Positions 17,105 to 26,478 of a stretch of DNA of 64,000 bases are shown here, piece after piece. The notes under the pieces are model-generated. The model had not been told where the DNA came from and searched no databases. It worked only from the letters and a program-made list of their open reading frames with translations. The translations under genes and the position numbers were made by a program. How positions within the stretch are numbered: position 1 is the first letter of the stretch; every line of letters begins with the position of its first letter. Source of the DNA: an uncultured Flaviramulus sp. (GTDB taxonomy: Bacteria > Bacteroidota > Bacteroidia > Flavobacteriales > Flavobacteriaceae); the NCBI GenBank assembly GCA_947501105.1, contig CANMUP010000004.1, positions 372,001-436,000 on the forward strand. Reading direction: 5' to 3'.

Positions 17105-20100
17105 TTATCTTTTCAAGGTAAAATGCGATCTAAACTCCTTTTGTGTGTCGTCAAGCGGTTCATTATATTTTACTATAAACCAATAATCTCCTGTTGGAAA
17201 TTTTTGTCCGTTAAATGTTCCATTCCATCCTATTCCCTTAGGGTTTAACTGTTTTAACAGCTTCCCGTATCTGTCAAATATATAAATTTCTGCATTAGGC
17301 TGAGTTGCTATTCCTTTAATATTCCATGTGTCATGCACACCATCACCATTAGGTGTAAAATATTTAGGGTAATCAATCACAATTTGCATTTCTGAAATTT
17401 CGTTACAATTTAGTAAATCGCGTACATATACCGTATGTTCTCCACCAGTTAATCGTTCAAATACATTAGAACTCTGCCACGAACCAGAATTTAACCTATA
17501 TTCATATTCACCAACACCTATAACTGTTACTTCTATAATATTATTGTCTGAAAAAGAAGTGCTTAATAATTCTACTGACATACCCTCTGGAGGATACGAC
17601 CCAACAACCAAAGTGCTTGCTGGAATTCTGCAACCTGTTGCTATATTAGTTGCAAATACAGTATAATTACCTACTACAATTGGTGTATATTGAGCAGCTG
17701 TAGCTCCTGTAATTGCAGTACCTATAGGGTCTGTATTTACCTCTGCTTCTGTACCATTATACCATTGAAATGTATAGTCTGTAGTGTTTAATTGCGTGTC
17801 GATTGGTGGAATACTCAATAATGTTGCATTTTCAGGACTAATAACATCATTATTACTATTTAAACAAATTACATATCTTTCTTCAATACCTATTTCTGGA
17901 ACTGGGTTTACAATTAAATTTATAGGAACCACAATAAAACACTCATTTGCATTTGGCAATACTCTTGTATATATAGTTTGGGTAACAGGTTGTGTGTTTT
18001 CAAAACTAATACTATTGGGTATTGTATTGCTATTTCCAGCAATGGCATCAGCCTCATTTTCATAATAAGTAAAACTGAAATCTGAAGCATTAAGTCCGTT
18101 TAAAATTTCTGTTTCTCTTCTAGTAACATCGAAAAAGTCAAAGCCGTTATTGTCAACTTCACATTCTTCTATAGAAGAAGGGTTTTTGTTTAAATTATCA
18201 TAAATAATTGTTTTTAATGATAACGTTGTTGTAGATGTACACGTATTAGAACCGGTAGCTAAAACCAAAATATCCTTGTCTAAAAGTGTGTTGGTGTATA
18301 TCGTTGGATCTGGAATTGGATTATTGTTGTCTAAATCTAATTGAGTTTCAAAATAAGACAACACAATAGATGTATCACCTCCTGTTATTTGATTTTCTCT
18401 GACGGTTAAATCATAATCTGTTGTTACAATATCGCTACAAATGCGAATAACATCTGGTTGAAATATAGTTGGGTTATGATTTACAACAAGATTAAAACTC
18501 ATGTCGGTACTATAACATTCATCAGCATCTCTTATACCATTTCCATTTTCATCAAATTGAGCACGAACAAATATTATTTGCGGATTAGTAGCATTTGTAT
18601 ATGTAGTACTATTTGCTATAGAAATATTATTAATTGCATCTTGTTCGGTAAGGTGATAACTTATTAAAATAGGTTTGGTTTGCGTACCAATTACTTCAGT
18701 ATCTTTTGTTGGTAAATCAAAAACAGTAAAATCTGTATCGCTACACAATACATAATCATTAATAATATTTAGTGTTGGTAATGGATTTACCGTTAAAGTA
18801 ATATGATTTCCCAGTCCTAAACATGCATTAACAACATCACTATCTACACGTACATATATTTGTTGTGTGTTAGCTGAAGTATCATTTCTATGATTACTAA
18901 TATCCGGAATCGCATTAGTTTCAGATAAAGCATCAGCCTCATTAGTATAATAAGTTATAGTTGTATTTTGTCCACCACTTGGAAACAGGTTTTTTATTTG
19001 CTGCTCTGCATCACTAAAATCAAAAGTAGCAATTCCATTGGTATTATTGCTATCAACAAGTTTATCATCACAAACTTGATACGTTAAATTAAACGATGCA
19101 GGGATTTGTGTAGCACTAACTACTAAATCTATTCTTGCAGTACGGTAACAACCTTTAGTATTTTCAATTCTTGAATAAACCACACTACTAAGTGCTGTTG
19201 GGTTTGGATAATTAATAAAGTTTGTAATTTGATTTGCAACTAATCCCCCTTGAGCATCAGCATCACTTAAATAATATGTGAAAGTTTCATTTACCGAATT
19301 GTTTGATAGTATTGTATTTGCTTCGGTTAAATTAAAGATTGAAAAACCATCGGTATCATTATCACACTGAGTTAAAGTGACTATAGGATTTACTGTTGGC
19401 AATGGGTTTACTACTAAATTAAAAGTAGTTGTATCATAACAACTTGTATTCCCTTTGTTTTCTATTCTTGCATAAATGATTTGCGGGTTATTTACATTTT
19501 GAATTGGCGAAGTAATTTCGGTTCCTGCAATTGCAGCATCAGCATCAACTTGAGAATTATAAAATTTAACCTCGTAATCTGTTGATGGCTGAGATCCAAG
19601 TACTTCATTTATTTTTGTAGACAAATCAAAAGTTACAATTTCATTAGTATCATTACCATCATTTGCATCATCACAAAGCTCATAATCTATTGGTTTATTA
19701 GCTATAGACTCTTTATTGACAGTAATATTAAAACTTGCAACTTCAAAACAAGTTTGCGTTTTATCAGCAATACGAATCCAAATGGGTTCGTTTTGTGATG
19801 TATTGGTATAAGCGTTAGGTGTTGCAATAGGATTTTGATTGGTCTCAGCATCGGTTTGACTAATATGAAAACTAATAGGAAAATCTGCTGCTACTTGGCT
19901 ACCTAATACTAAAGCTTCGTTTGCTGAAAAATCAAAGATTTCTGTTAAATCATTATCCGATTCACACAAAACAATATTTTCTGGTGGAGTAGATATTACT
20001 GGGTTTGTGGTAAATTGAACAATAATATCGTCTGTTGAACTACATCCAGCGGCAACATCAATTTGCACAGAATAAGTTCCTGCTGTTGAAACACTGTAAG

Positions 20101-21064
20101 TTGGGTTTGTTTCACCCACAATTTCTACACCATCTTTAAACCATTTATATGTTGTTCCTGGTATTGCTAAAGTAGCATCCAATTCAAAAGGCTTCCCGCT
20201 ACAAGCAGGGTTACCTCCCTTAATAGTTTTATCTAAACCTAGATTTCCTCCAATATCAAAACTTCCAGCCTCTAAAAAAATAGCAGAGTCCCATTGAGAA
20301 TCTCCTTGGTCTGCTACAACTATTTTTATTTCATAAGTTTTATTGGGATCAACTGCTGCACTTGCTGTAAGCACCTTTGTTCTCCCACCATAATTGGTGT
20401 CTGGGATATTATATCCTTCAAAGAATTCTGTATTAGCCCTACATGCAGCCGCATTATTGATATTTGTCACACTTACCCTTTGTCCATTAGGTAATACTGC
20501 TAAATTTTGATATTTAGTTGTACCTACCTCCCTTAATAAAAAAGCAAAACTATCAGCAAAGTTACATTCGGTTGCACCATCATACTCTTCAGATGCCATT
20601 AAAAAACGGAAACTAATTGTGTTTACTAACGGTACAAAATTAAATTTTACATAAGTAGCATCAAAAGTATTTATTAACCCTAATGCTGTTTCTAAATCAG
20701 CATCACCACCAAGTCCATTAATATTATCTGGATGTGCAGTCCCCGCCGGAGGCGTAACAATTGCATTGCCTGCTTCGTAAGCTCTCCCCGAAGTTATTAT
20801 AATACCTTCATCAAAAGGAAAAGAACTTCCTGCAGGTTTTTTAAAATAACCATAGCTCTTCGAACCTGTTTGAATTGGTGTACCGCTAACTTGAGAAGAA
20901 AAAGTATCAACAGTAGAACACTCACTCGATATTAAAATGTCTTCAACAAGCTTATCCAAAGAAAAAGTTGATTCAGCATCAGAAGGGTTATTTACAGATA
21001 TAATTTGCCCATAACTTTTAGCTGATAAACAAATAAAAAGTATGATTAGTAAAACGTTTTTCAT
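17105..21064 (-). CDS. choice-of-anchor L / type B T9SS secreted repeat protein
   Basis: The 1319-residue protein has a signal peptide (cleavage near residue 20). An anchor-L region at about residues 23-275 contains MASEEYDGATECNFADSFAF, followed by an Ig-like module (CSGKPFELDATLAIPGTTYKW). Then come about eight repeats of ~100 residues, each with motifs like CDNDTDGFSIFNL and alternating YYLSDADA or FYNSQVDA. The last ~90 residues are a type B sorting domain (KYFTPNGDGVHDTW, then IFDRYGKLLKQL). I chose the ATG at 21064 over an in-frame TTG at 21070. It precedes its PorP/SprF partner. Confidence 0.9.
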   Translation of the reverse strand: MKNVLLIILFICLSAKSYGQIISVNNPSDAESTFSLDKLVEDILISSECSTVDTFSSQVSGTPIQTGSKSYGYFKKPAGSSFPFDEGIIITSGRAYEAGNAIVTPPAGTAHPDNINGLGGDADLETALGLINTFDATYVKFNFVPLVNTISFRFLMASEEYDGATECNFADSFAFLLREVGTTKYQNLAVLPNGQRVSVTNINNAAACRANTEFFEGYNIPDTNYGGRTKVLTASAAVDPNKTYEIKIVVADQGDSQWDSAIFLEAGSFDIGGNLGLDKTIKGGNPACSGKPFELDATLAIPGTTYKWFKDGVEIVGETNPTYSVSTAGTYSVQIDVAAGCSSTDDIIVQFTTNPVISTPPENIVLCESDNDLTEIFDFSANEALVLGSQVAADFPISFHISQTDAETNQNPIATPNAYTNTSQNEPIWIRIADKTQTCFEVASFNITVNKESIANKPIDYELCDDANDGNDTNEIVTFDLSTKINEVLGSQPSTDYEVKFYNSQVDADAAIAGTEITSPIQNVNNPQIIYARIENKGNTSCYDTTTFNLVVNPLPTVNPIVTLTQCDNDTDGFSIFNLTEANTILSNNSVNETFTYYLSDADAQGGLVANQITNFINYPNPTALSSVVYSRIENTKGCYRTARIDLVVSATQIPASFNLTYQVCDDKLVDSNNTNGIATFDFSDAEQQIKNLFPSGGQNTTITYYTNEADALSETNAIPDISNHRNDTSANTQQIYVRVDSDVVNACLGLGNHITLTVNPLPTLNIINDYVLCSDTDFTVFDLPTKDTEVIGTQTKPILISYHLTEQDAINNISIANSTTYTNATNPQIIFVRAQFDENGNGIRDADECYSTDMSFNLVVNHNPTIFQPDVIRICSDIVTTDYDLTVRENQITGGDTSIVLSYFETQLDLDNNNPIPDPTIYTNTLLDKDILVLATGSNTCTSTTTLSLKTIIYDNLNKNPSSIEECEVDNNGFDFFDVTRRETEILNGLNASDFSFTYYENEADAIAGNSNTIPNSISFENTQPVTQTIYTRVLPNANECFIVVPINLIVNPVPEIGIEERYVICLNSNNDVISPENATLLSIPPIDTQLNTTDYTFQWYNGTEAEVNTDPIGTAITGATAAQYTPIVVGNYTVFATNIATGCRIPASTLVVGSYPPEGMSVELLSTSFSDNNIIEVTVIGVGEYEYRLNSGSWQSSNVFERLTGGEHTVYVRDLLNCNEISEMQIVIDYPKYFTPNGDGVHDTWNIKGIATQPNAEIYIFDRYGKLLKQLNPKGIGWNGTFNGQKFPTGDYWFIVKYNEPLDDTQKEFRSHFTLKR

Positions 21065-21227
21065 AGTCAATTTAAATTAAATACTATATGGTCCTATAAA
21101 AACAGTTTAATAGCATTTAACCCTAAAAAATAATTTATTTTTTTTGAACCAATAATATTTAGCACAAAGCTTCAAATATATGTATATCTCAAAGTTTCTT
21201 TTGTATTTTTACAAAAAATTAGCTAAA

Positions 21228-22130
21228 ATGAACAATTTTAAGGTTTCTGTGCAAGAAACAACCAATAATGCCATAGTAAAATTTGAGGTAAATCAATTTA
21301 TAACCAAGCACCAAAGCTTTGAGTTTAATAATATTGATGAAGCAAAATCATCGCCTTTAGCACAACAGTTATTTTACTTACCTTTTGTAAAAAAGGTTTA
21401 TGTTTCTGGTAATTTTGTTGCTGTTGAGCGCTATGACATTGTAGAATGGAATGATGTTAAAGATGAAGTTGCAGAACAAATTGAAACCTATTTAAACAAT
21501 GGTGGTATTGTGGTTGAAGAAACTGCAACATCTAAAAAAGTCCCTGTAACTGTTTATGCTGAAAGCACTCCAAACCCTTCGGCAATGAAGTTTGTAGCTA
21601 ATAAAAAAATAGTGACTGCTCTTTTTGAATTCACATCAATTGATGATGCAAAACTATCGCCATTAGCTACCGAATTGTTTCATTTCCCGTTTGTAAAAAG
21701 TGTTTTTATTGACGAAAATTACGTGTCAATCACTAAGTACGATATGGCGGAATGGCAAGATATAACTGTTGAACTCCGTGAATTTATTAGAAATTATATT
21801 GAAAACGGAAAAGATGTTGTACTACCAGATGCTGCAGAAACTTTAAAAAAATCGACCACTCAATTAGACAATCAATTTGAAAATATGGATGATACATCCA
21901 AGCAAATTGTAAATATTCTTGAAGAATACGTAAAACCAGCTGTAGCTAGTGATGGTGGGAATATTCAATTTATTTCTTATGATGCTGAAAGTAAAAATGT
22001 AAGTGTTATGCTTCAAGGTGCTTGTAGCGGTTGCCCATCGTCAACTTATACATTAAAAAGTGGTATTGAAAATATGTTAAAAGAAATGCTTCCTGGAAAA
22101 GTGAATATGGTTGAAGCTATAAATGGATAG
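21228..22130 (+). CDS. Nfu/NifU iron-sulfur scaffold with duplicated N-terminal domain
   Basis: This 300-residue protein carries iron-sulfur clusters to apo-proteins. Two Nfu N-terminal-like domains lie at about residues 1-95 and 105-190, sharing the pattern F-x-I-D-A-K-x-S-P-L-A and F-V-K-x-V (compare AKSSPLAQQLFYLPFVKKV and AKLSPLATELFHFPFVKSV). The C-terminal NifU domain has the cluster ligands Cys266 and Cys269 in CSGCPSS. The open frame begins 48 bases earlier at 21180, but the ATG at 21228 begins the domain homology directly. Confidence 0.9.
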   Translation: MNNFKVSVQETTNNAIVKFEVNQFITKHQSFEFNNIDEAKSSPLAQQLFYLPFVKKVYVSGNFVAVERYDIVEWNDVKDEVAEQIETYLNNGGIVVEETATSKKVPVTVYAESTPNPSAMKFVANKKIVTALFEFTSIDDAKLSPLATELFHFPFVKSVFIDENYVSITKYDMAEWQDITVELREFIRNYIENGKDVVLPDAAETLKKSTTQLDNQFENMDDTSKQIVNILEEYVKPAVASDGGNIQFISYDAESKNVSVMLQGACSGCPSSTYTLKSGIENMLKEMLPGKVNMVEAING

Positions 22131-22189
22131 ATAGATTGGCGTGGTTTTTATTTGGTGACTTTTTAGGTTTAACTGTGTCAAAAAACAAC

Positions 22190-22206
22190 TATCTTTAAAC
22201 AGATAG
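22190..22206 (+). promoter_or_regulatory. candidate -7 box inside a 6-bp dyad upstream of dodecin
   Basis: CTATCT and AGATAG (22189-22206) form a perfect 6-bp inverted repeat with a 6-base loop. The left arm overlaps TATCTTTA, one base off the TAnnTTTG consensus. A protein or RNA fold here could affect dodecin expression, but the -33 box is weak. Confidence 0.3.
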
Positions 22207-22235
22207 CTAAATTATAACCTTTAAAAAAATAAATC

Positions 22236-22436
22236 ATGGCAGTATTAAAAGTAATTGAGATTTTATCAAACTCAGATAAAAGTTGGGAAGATGCAACTAA
22301 AAAAGCAGTAAAACACGCTTCAAAAAGTGTGAATAATATTCGTTCTGTATATGTACAAGATCAAAGTGCAAGTGTAAAAGATGGTGAGGTTACAGAATTT
22401 AGAGTAAACTTAAAAATTACTTTTGAAGTAAATTAA
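22236..22436 (+). CDS. dodecin family flavin-binding protein
   Basis: Dodecins assemble into hollow dodecamers that store and protect riboflavin, FMN or FAD. The 66-residue protein has the standard length, with strand-helix-strands order and motifs KVIEILSNSDKSWEDATKKAV and a final EFRVNLKITFEV. The Trp in SWEDA sits where the flavin-stacking tryptophan is expected. It lies in a plus-strand row after Nfu and is followed by a strong terminator. Confidence 0.92.
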   Translation: MAVLKVIEILSNSDKSWEDATKKAVKHASKSVNNIRSVYVQDQSASVKDGEVTEFRVNLKITFEVN

Positions 22437-22458
22437 ATTTACATTTTTTTAAAAATAT

Positions 22459-22486
22459 AAGCGTTCATTAATTGAACGCTTTTTTT
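22459..22486 (+). terminator. intrinsic terminator after dodecin
   Basis: AAGCGTTCA (22459-22467) pairs with TGAACGCTT (22473-22481) around a five-base loop, and a T-run follows. It separates the dodecin transcript from the thioredoxin-domain gene. Confidence 0.85.
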
Positions 22487-22513
22487 GTGCTCAATTTTCG
22501 CTAACTTTGAAAA

Positions 22514-24619
22514 ATGAAGTCCATTTTAACATCAATACTTATTATTGCATTAATAAGCTGTAAAGGTCAGAATTCTGAAACTATGACACATAAATATACT
22601 AACGACCTTATAAACGAAACAAGCCCATATTTACTCCAACATGCTCATAATCCTGTAAACTGGAATCCATGGAGTTCAAAAACACTAGCTAAAGCAAAAT
22701 CTGAAAACAAACTTATGCTAATTAGTGTTGGGTATTCGGCTTGCCACTGGTGCCATGTTATGGAACACGAAAGCTTTGAGGATACGCTAGTTGCCCAAGT
22801 AATGAATGATAATTTTATTAATATAAAAATTGACAGAGAAGAACGTCCAGATGTTGATCAAGTATACATGAATGCAGTACAACTTATGACTGGAAGCGGT
22901 GGTTGGCCTCTTAATGTTATCGCCTTACCTGATGGAAGACCAGTATGGGGAGGCACTTATTTTAAAAAAGAGCAATGGGTGGATGCCCTAGAGCAAATCT
23001 CTAAGCTTTATATTGAGAAACCTGAGAAACTTCTCGAATATGCCGATAAATTAGAGCAAGGTATTAAAGCTTTAGACGTCGTTCAGCTGAATACTGATGA
23101 ACCAATTTTTGAAAAAGACTATATAGATAAAGCTGTTAATAATTGGTCAAAACAATTCGATAATGACTTAGGAGGAATGAATCGTGCTCCTAAGTTTATG
23201 ATGCCAAACAACTATCATTTTTTACTTCGATATGCTTATCAAACAAATGACAAAAAACTCCAAGACTATGTAGCTTTAACCTTAACAAAAATGGCATATG
23301 GAGGCGTTTTCGATCAATTAGGCGGTGGTTTTTCTAGATACTCTGTCGACACAAAATGGCACGTCCCTCATTTTGAAAAAATGCTTTATGATAATGGACA
23401 ATTAGTTAGCTTGTATGCTGATGCTTATCTTATTACTAAAAATGAATTATATAAAGATATTGTTACCGAAACATTGGCTTATGTTAAAAATGAAATGACT
23501 ACCGATAATGGTGCGTTTTATTCAGCATTCGATGCCGATAGTAACACTTCTGAAGGCGAACTTGAAGAAGGCGCTTTTTATGTTTGGAAAAAAGAAGAAC
23601 TTAAAGCGCTATTAAAAAATGATTTTGATTTATTTTCTAATTATTATAATATAAATAATTATGGCTTTTGGGAACATGGTAATTATGTGTTAATTAGAAA
23701 AGATGATGATAATAAAATTATTGAAAAGTATAGTTTAACTAAAGATGAACTAGCAGAAAAGAAATCAAGCTGGAAAACTATTTTACTAAAAGAGCGTAAT
23801 AAAAGATCAAAACCTCGACTGGATGATAAAACACTAACATCATGGAATGGAATTATGCTTAAAGGTTATGTTGATGCCTATAGGGTTTTTGGTACTATTG
23901 AATATTTAGATGCCGCTAAGAAGAATGCCAATTTTATTGTTGATAATCAGTTGAGAGAGGATGGTGGATTATATCATAATTATAAAAAAGGAAAGAGTAC
24001 TAATAACGGTTATCTTGAAGATTATGCTACAACTATTGATGCATTTATCACGTTGTATGAGAATACATTAAATGAAAAATGGTTAACAACTGCACGTGAT
24101 TTGGCAAATTATACGTTCGATCATTTTTTCGATGAGAAAAGTAATATGTTTTATTTTACTTCTAATGAAGATGAATCTTTAGTATCAAGAAGTATTGAAT
24201 ATCGCGATAATGTAATTCCTGCAAGTAACTCTATAATGGCAAAAAATCTATTTAAGTTGTCTCATTATTTTGATAATGAACATTACGGCAAAACAGCCAT
24301 GAGCATGCTTAACAATGTAAAGCCAGAAATGTTAGAATACCCTTCTGGGTACTCAAATTGGTTCGATTTAATGTTAAATTATGCACAACCATTTTATGAA
24401 GTTGCTATTGTAGGTGAAGATGCAAAACAAAAAATAACTGAATTAAATAAAACCTATTTACCTAATAAACTCATCGCTGCTAGCACATCAGAAAACAATA
24501 TGCCTTTATTAGAAAATAGATACAACCCAGGTAATACGTTTATTTATGTATGTGTAAACAGAGCATGTAAACTGCCTGTTACTAAAGTAAGTGATGCCAT
24601 AAATTTTTTAAAAGAATGA
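22514..24619 (+). CDS. thioredoxin-domain lipoprotein (YyaL/SPATA20-like, DUF255)
   Basis: The 701-residue protein is a lipoprotein (Cys16 in LISCKGQ). An N-terminal thioredoxin-like domain of the DUF255 type contains the CHWC pair (Cys77 and Cys80) in [14 protein letters not shown]. The rest is an alpha/alpha-barrel of glycoside-hydrolase-like fold, with motifs [33 protein letters not shown] and FYSAFDADS. The physiological role of this family is not known. The 3' end overlaps the DUF1304 start in ATGA. An TAnnTTTG match at 22502 is too close to the ATG to be a confident promoter. Confidence 0.88.
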   Translation: MKSILTSILIIALISCKGQNSETMTHKYTNDLINETSPYLLQHAHNPVNWNPWSSKTLAKAKSENKLMLISVGYSACHWCHVMEHESFEDTLVAQVMNDNFINIKIDREERPDVDQVYMNAVQLMTGSGGWPLNVIALPDGRPVWGGTYFKKEQWVDALEQISKLYIEKPEKLLEYADKLEQGIKALDVVQLNTDEPIFEKDYIDKAVNNWSKQFDNDLGGMNRAPKFMMPNNYHFLLRYAYQTNDKKLQDYVALTLTKMAYGGVFDQLGGGFSRYSVDTKWHVPHFEKMLYDNGQLVSLYADAYLITKNELYKDIVTETLAYVKNEMTTDNGAFYSAFDADSNTSEGELEEGAFYVWKKEELKALLKNDFDLFSNYYNINNYGFWEHGNYVLIRKDDDNKIIEKYSLTKDELAEKKSSWKTILLKERNKRSKPRLDDKTLTSWNGIMLKGYVDAYRVFGTIEYLDAAKKNANFIVDNQLREDGGLYHNYKKGKSTNNGYLEDYATTIDAFITLYENTLNEKWLTTARDLANYTFDHFFDEKSNMFYFTSNEDESLVSRSIEYRDNVIPASNSIMAKNLFKLSHYFDNEHYGKTAMSMLNNVKPEMLEYPSGYSNWFDLMLNYAQPFYEVAIVGEDAKQKITELNKTYLPNKLIAASTSENNMPLLENRYNPGNTFIYVCVNRACKLPVTKVSDAINFLKE

Positions 24620-24972
24620 CACTTTTAACAATTATTTTAATAGCCTTCGTCGCCTTAGAACACCTCTATTTTTTAATATTAGAAATGTTTTTATGGACCA
24701 AACCAAAAGGCATAAAAACATTTGGACTAAAATCAAAAGACTTTGCAGAAGAAACAAAAGTATTAGCAGCAAACCAAGGGTTATATAATGGTTTTTTAGC
24801 TGCTGGATTAATTTATGCAATTATTCAAAAAGACATAAACATTGCAATATTTTTTCTTGTATGTGTGACCATTGCAGGTATATATGGGTCTTACTCCACA
24901 AAGAAAATTAAATTGTTTTACGTACAAAGTATCCCAGCTATATTTGCACTCATTACAATATTTATCAATTAA
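24616..24972 (+). CDS. DUF1304 integral membrane protein
   Basis: The 118-residue protein has four predicted membrane helices (residues 3-25, 50-70, 75-95 and 100-116) and the conserved [12 protein letters not shown] stretch of the DUF1304 family, whose function is not established. Its ATG overlaps the upstream stop in ATGA, so it is probably translated in a coupled fashion with the thioredoxin-domain protein. Confidence 0.85.
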   Translation: MTLLTIILIAFVALEHLYFLILEMFLWTKPKGIKTFGLKSKDFAEETKVLAANQGLYNGFLAAGLIYAIIQKDINIAIFFLVCVTIAGIYGSYSTKKIKLFYVQSIPAIFALITIFIN

Positions 24973-24990
24973 ATTAAAGTTAGAAAGTAA

Positions 24991-25803
24991 ATGGATTTAG
25001 AAAGATGGATTGACAAAGGTTATGCCTTAATTATGGATTTTGGCCCACGTGTGTTAGCCGCTATTGTTATTTGGATTATTGGTTCATGGGTAATTAAAAT
25101 GCTCCTTAAAGGCATAACAAAAGCCATGAATAAAAAAGACTACGATGAGAGTCTTAAAAAGTTTTTATTAAACCTACTTAATTGGGTTTTAAAAATCATT
25201 TTAATTGTAACTATTCTTGGTACAGTAGGCGTTGAAACTACATCTTTTGCAGCTATTTTAGCCTCTGTTGGTTTAGCTATTGGTCTAGCCTTACAAGGGT
25301 CTTTAGGTAATTTTGCAGGAGGCGTTTTAATCATGATTTTTAAGCCTTTTAAAATTGGCGATTTAATTGAAGCTCAAGGCGAAATTGGTGTCGTTAAAGA
25401 GATTGAAATCTTTACAACCAAACTAACTGGGCTTTCAAATAAAGAAATTATTATTCCGAATGGATCTTTATCAAATGGAAATATTATTAATTATACTACT
25501 GAAGGTACTCGTAGAGTAGATTTAACTTTTGGCGTTGGTTATGATTCTGATATAAAACAAACAAAAGATGTTTTAATGCAAGTTCTAACATCTCATCCTA
25601 AGGTTTTAAAATCCCCTGAGCCAACAGTAAACGTATCTGAATTAGCAGATAGCTCTGTGAATTTTGCAGTTAGACCTTGGTGTAATACAGAACATTATTG
25701 GGATGTATATTTTGATATTACAGAGAATGTAAAAGTAGCACTTGATGAGGCTGGCATTGAAATACCTTACCCACATGCTGTAGAAATTCAAAAAGATGCT
25801 TAA
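24991..25803 (+). CDS. MscS-family mechanosensitive channel
   Basis: The 270-residue channel opens under membrane tension during osmotic downshock. Three N-terminal helices lead into the pore helix, with the signature GLAIGLALQGSLGNFAGGVLIM near residues 90-110. The cytoplasmic beta domain (PFKIGDLIEAQGEIGVVKEI) and the alpha/beta C-terminal cage follow. The gene ends in a TTAA palindrome shared with the convergent tsaB stop codon. Confidence 0.94.
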   Translation: MDLERWIDKGYALIMDFGPRVLAAIVIWIIGSWVIKMLLKGITKAMNKKDYDESLKKFLLNLLNWVLKIILIVTILGTVGVETTSFAAILASVGLAIGLALQGSLGNFAGGVLIMIFKPFKIGDLIEAQGEIGVVKEIEIFTTKLTGLSNKEIIIPNGSLSNGNIINYTTEGTRRVDLTFGVGYDSDIKQTKDVLMQVLTSHPKVLKSPEPTVNVSELADSSVNFAVRPWCNTEHYWDVYFDITENVKVALDEAGIEIPYPHAVEIQKDA

Positions 25804-26477
25804 GATTTTGGTTTAGGTTTTAAAGCCACAAAATCTTTTAAATAATACGGCTCAAAGTAAGCGACATCTTCGGTGTCGCTTATTTTATATTTATTATAAG
25901 CCAACAAGCTCATTTCGTTAGCTGAGGGTAATTTACCTTCGATAAAAATAGCGTTTGGGTGGTTTATAAGTGTTTTAGTTTTTTCAACACCATTACCTAT
26001 AAAATACACTTTGCCTTTTTTTAAATAATCACTAAAAGATGCTTCGTCTAAAATTTGTGCTTGGGTTTCTCGTATTTGGTTATAATCTGTATCAAAAATA
26101 GCCGAATACACCTCCATCCGTCTAGCATCTAGCATAGAAACGATAACACCTTCATCAATTTTAACCTGATGCGCTAAAGCTTCTAAAGTTGATATAGAAA
26201 TTAGTGGTTTATTTAAAGCAAAACAAAGTCCTTTTGCTGCCGAAACTCCAATGCGTAAACCTGTATAAGAACCAGGACCTTTACTTACTGCGATAGCATC
26301 TAGCTGCTTTGAATTTATATTAGATTCTTTTAAAACTTCATCAATATATACATGAAGTCGCTCTGCATGCGAATAGTTTTTATCGTAATCTTCTTTTAAA
26401 ACCAAAGTCTCACCTTCTTTTGAAAGTGAGACTGAACAATTAGTTGTTGCTGTTTCTATATTAAGTATTAATGCCAA
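25800..26477 (-). CDS. tsaB: tRNA threonylcarbamoyladenosine protein TsaB
   Basis: TsaB pairs with TsaD (and TsaE) to attach threonylcarbamoyl to A37 of ANN-decoding tRNAs. The 225-residue protein has the ASKHA fold motifs LNIETATTNCSVSLS and VSKGPGSYTGLRIG near residue 65. The start is the TTG at 26477; no ATG fits, and the conserved sequence begins directly after it. It is the last gene of the efflux operon, one base downstream of the TolC stop. Its own stop overlaps the mscS stop. Confidence 0.92.
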   Translation of the reverse strand: MALILNIETATTNCSVSLSKEGETLVLKEDYDKNYSHAERLHVYIDEVLKESNINSKQLDAIAVSKGPGSYTGLRIGVSAAKGLCFALNKPLISISTLEALAHQVKIDEGVIVSMLDARRMEVYSAIFDTDYNQIRETQAQILDEASFSDYLKKGKVYFIGNGVEKTKTLINHPNAIFIEGKLPSANEMSLLAYNKYKISDTEDVAYFEPYYLKDFVALKPKPKS

Positions 26478-26478
26478 A

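Noticed and set aside
22502-22509. TAACTTTG as promoter of the thioredoxin-domain gene
   Set aside because: It matches TAnnTTTG but ends four bases before the ATG, leaving no room for a transcript start ahead of the gene.
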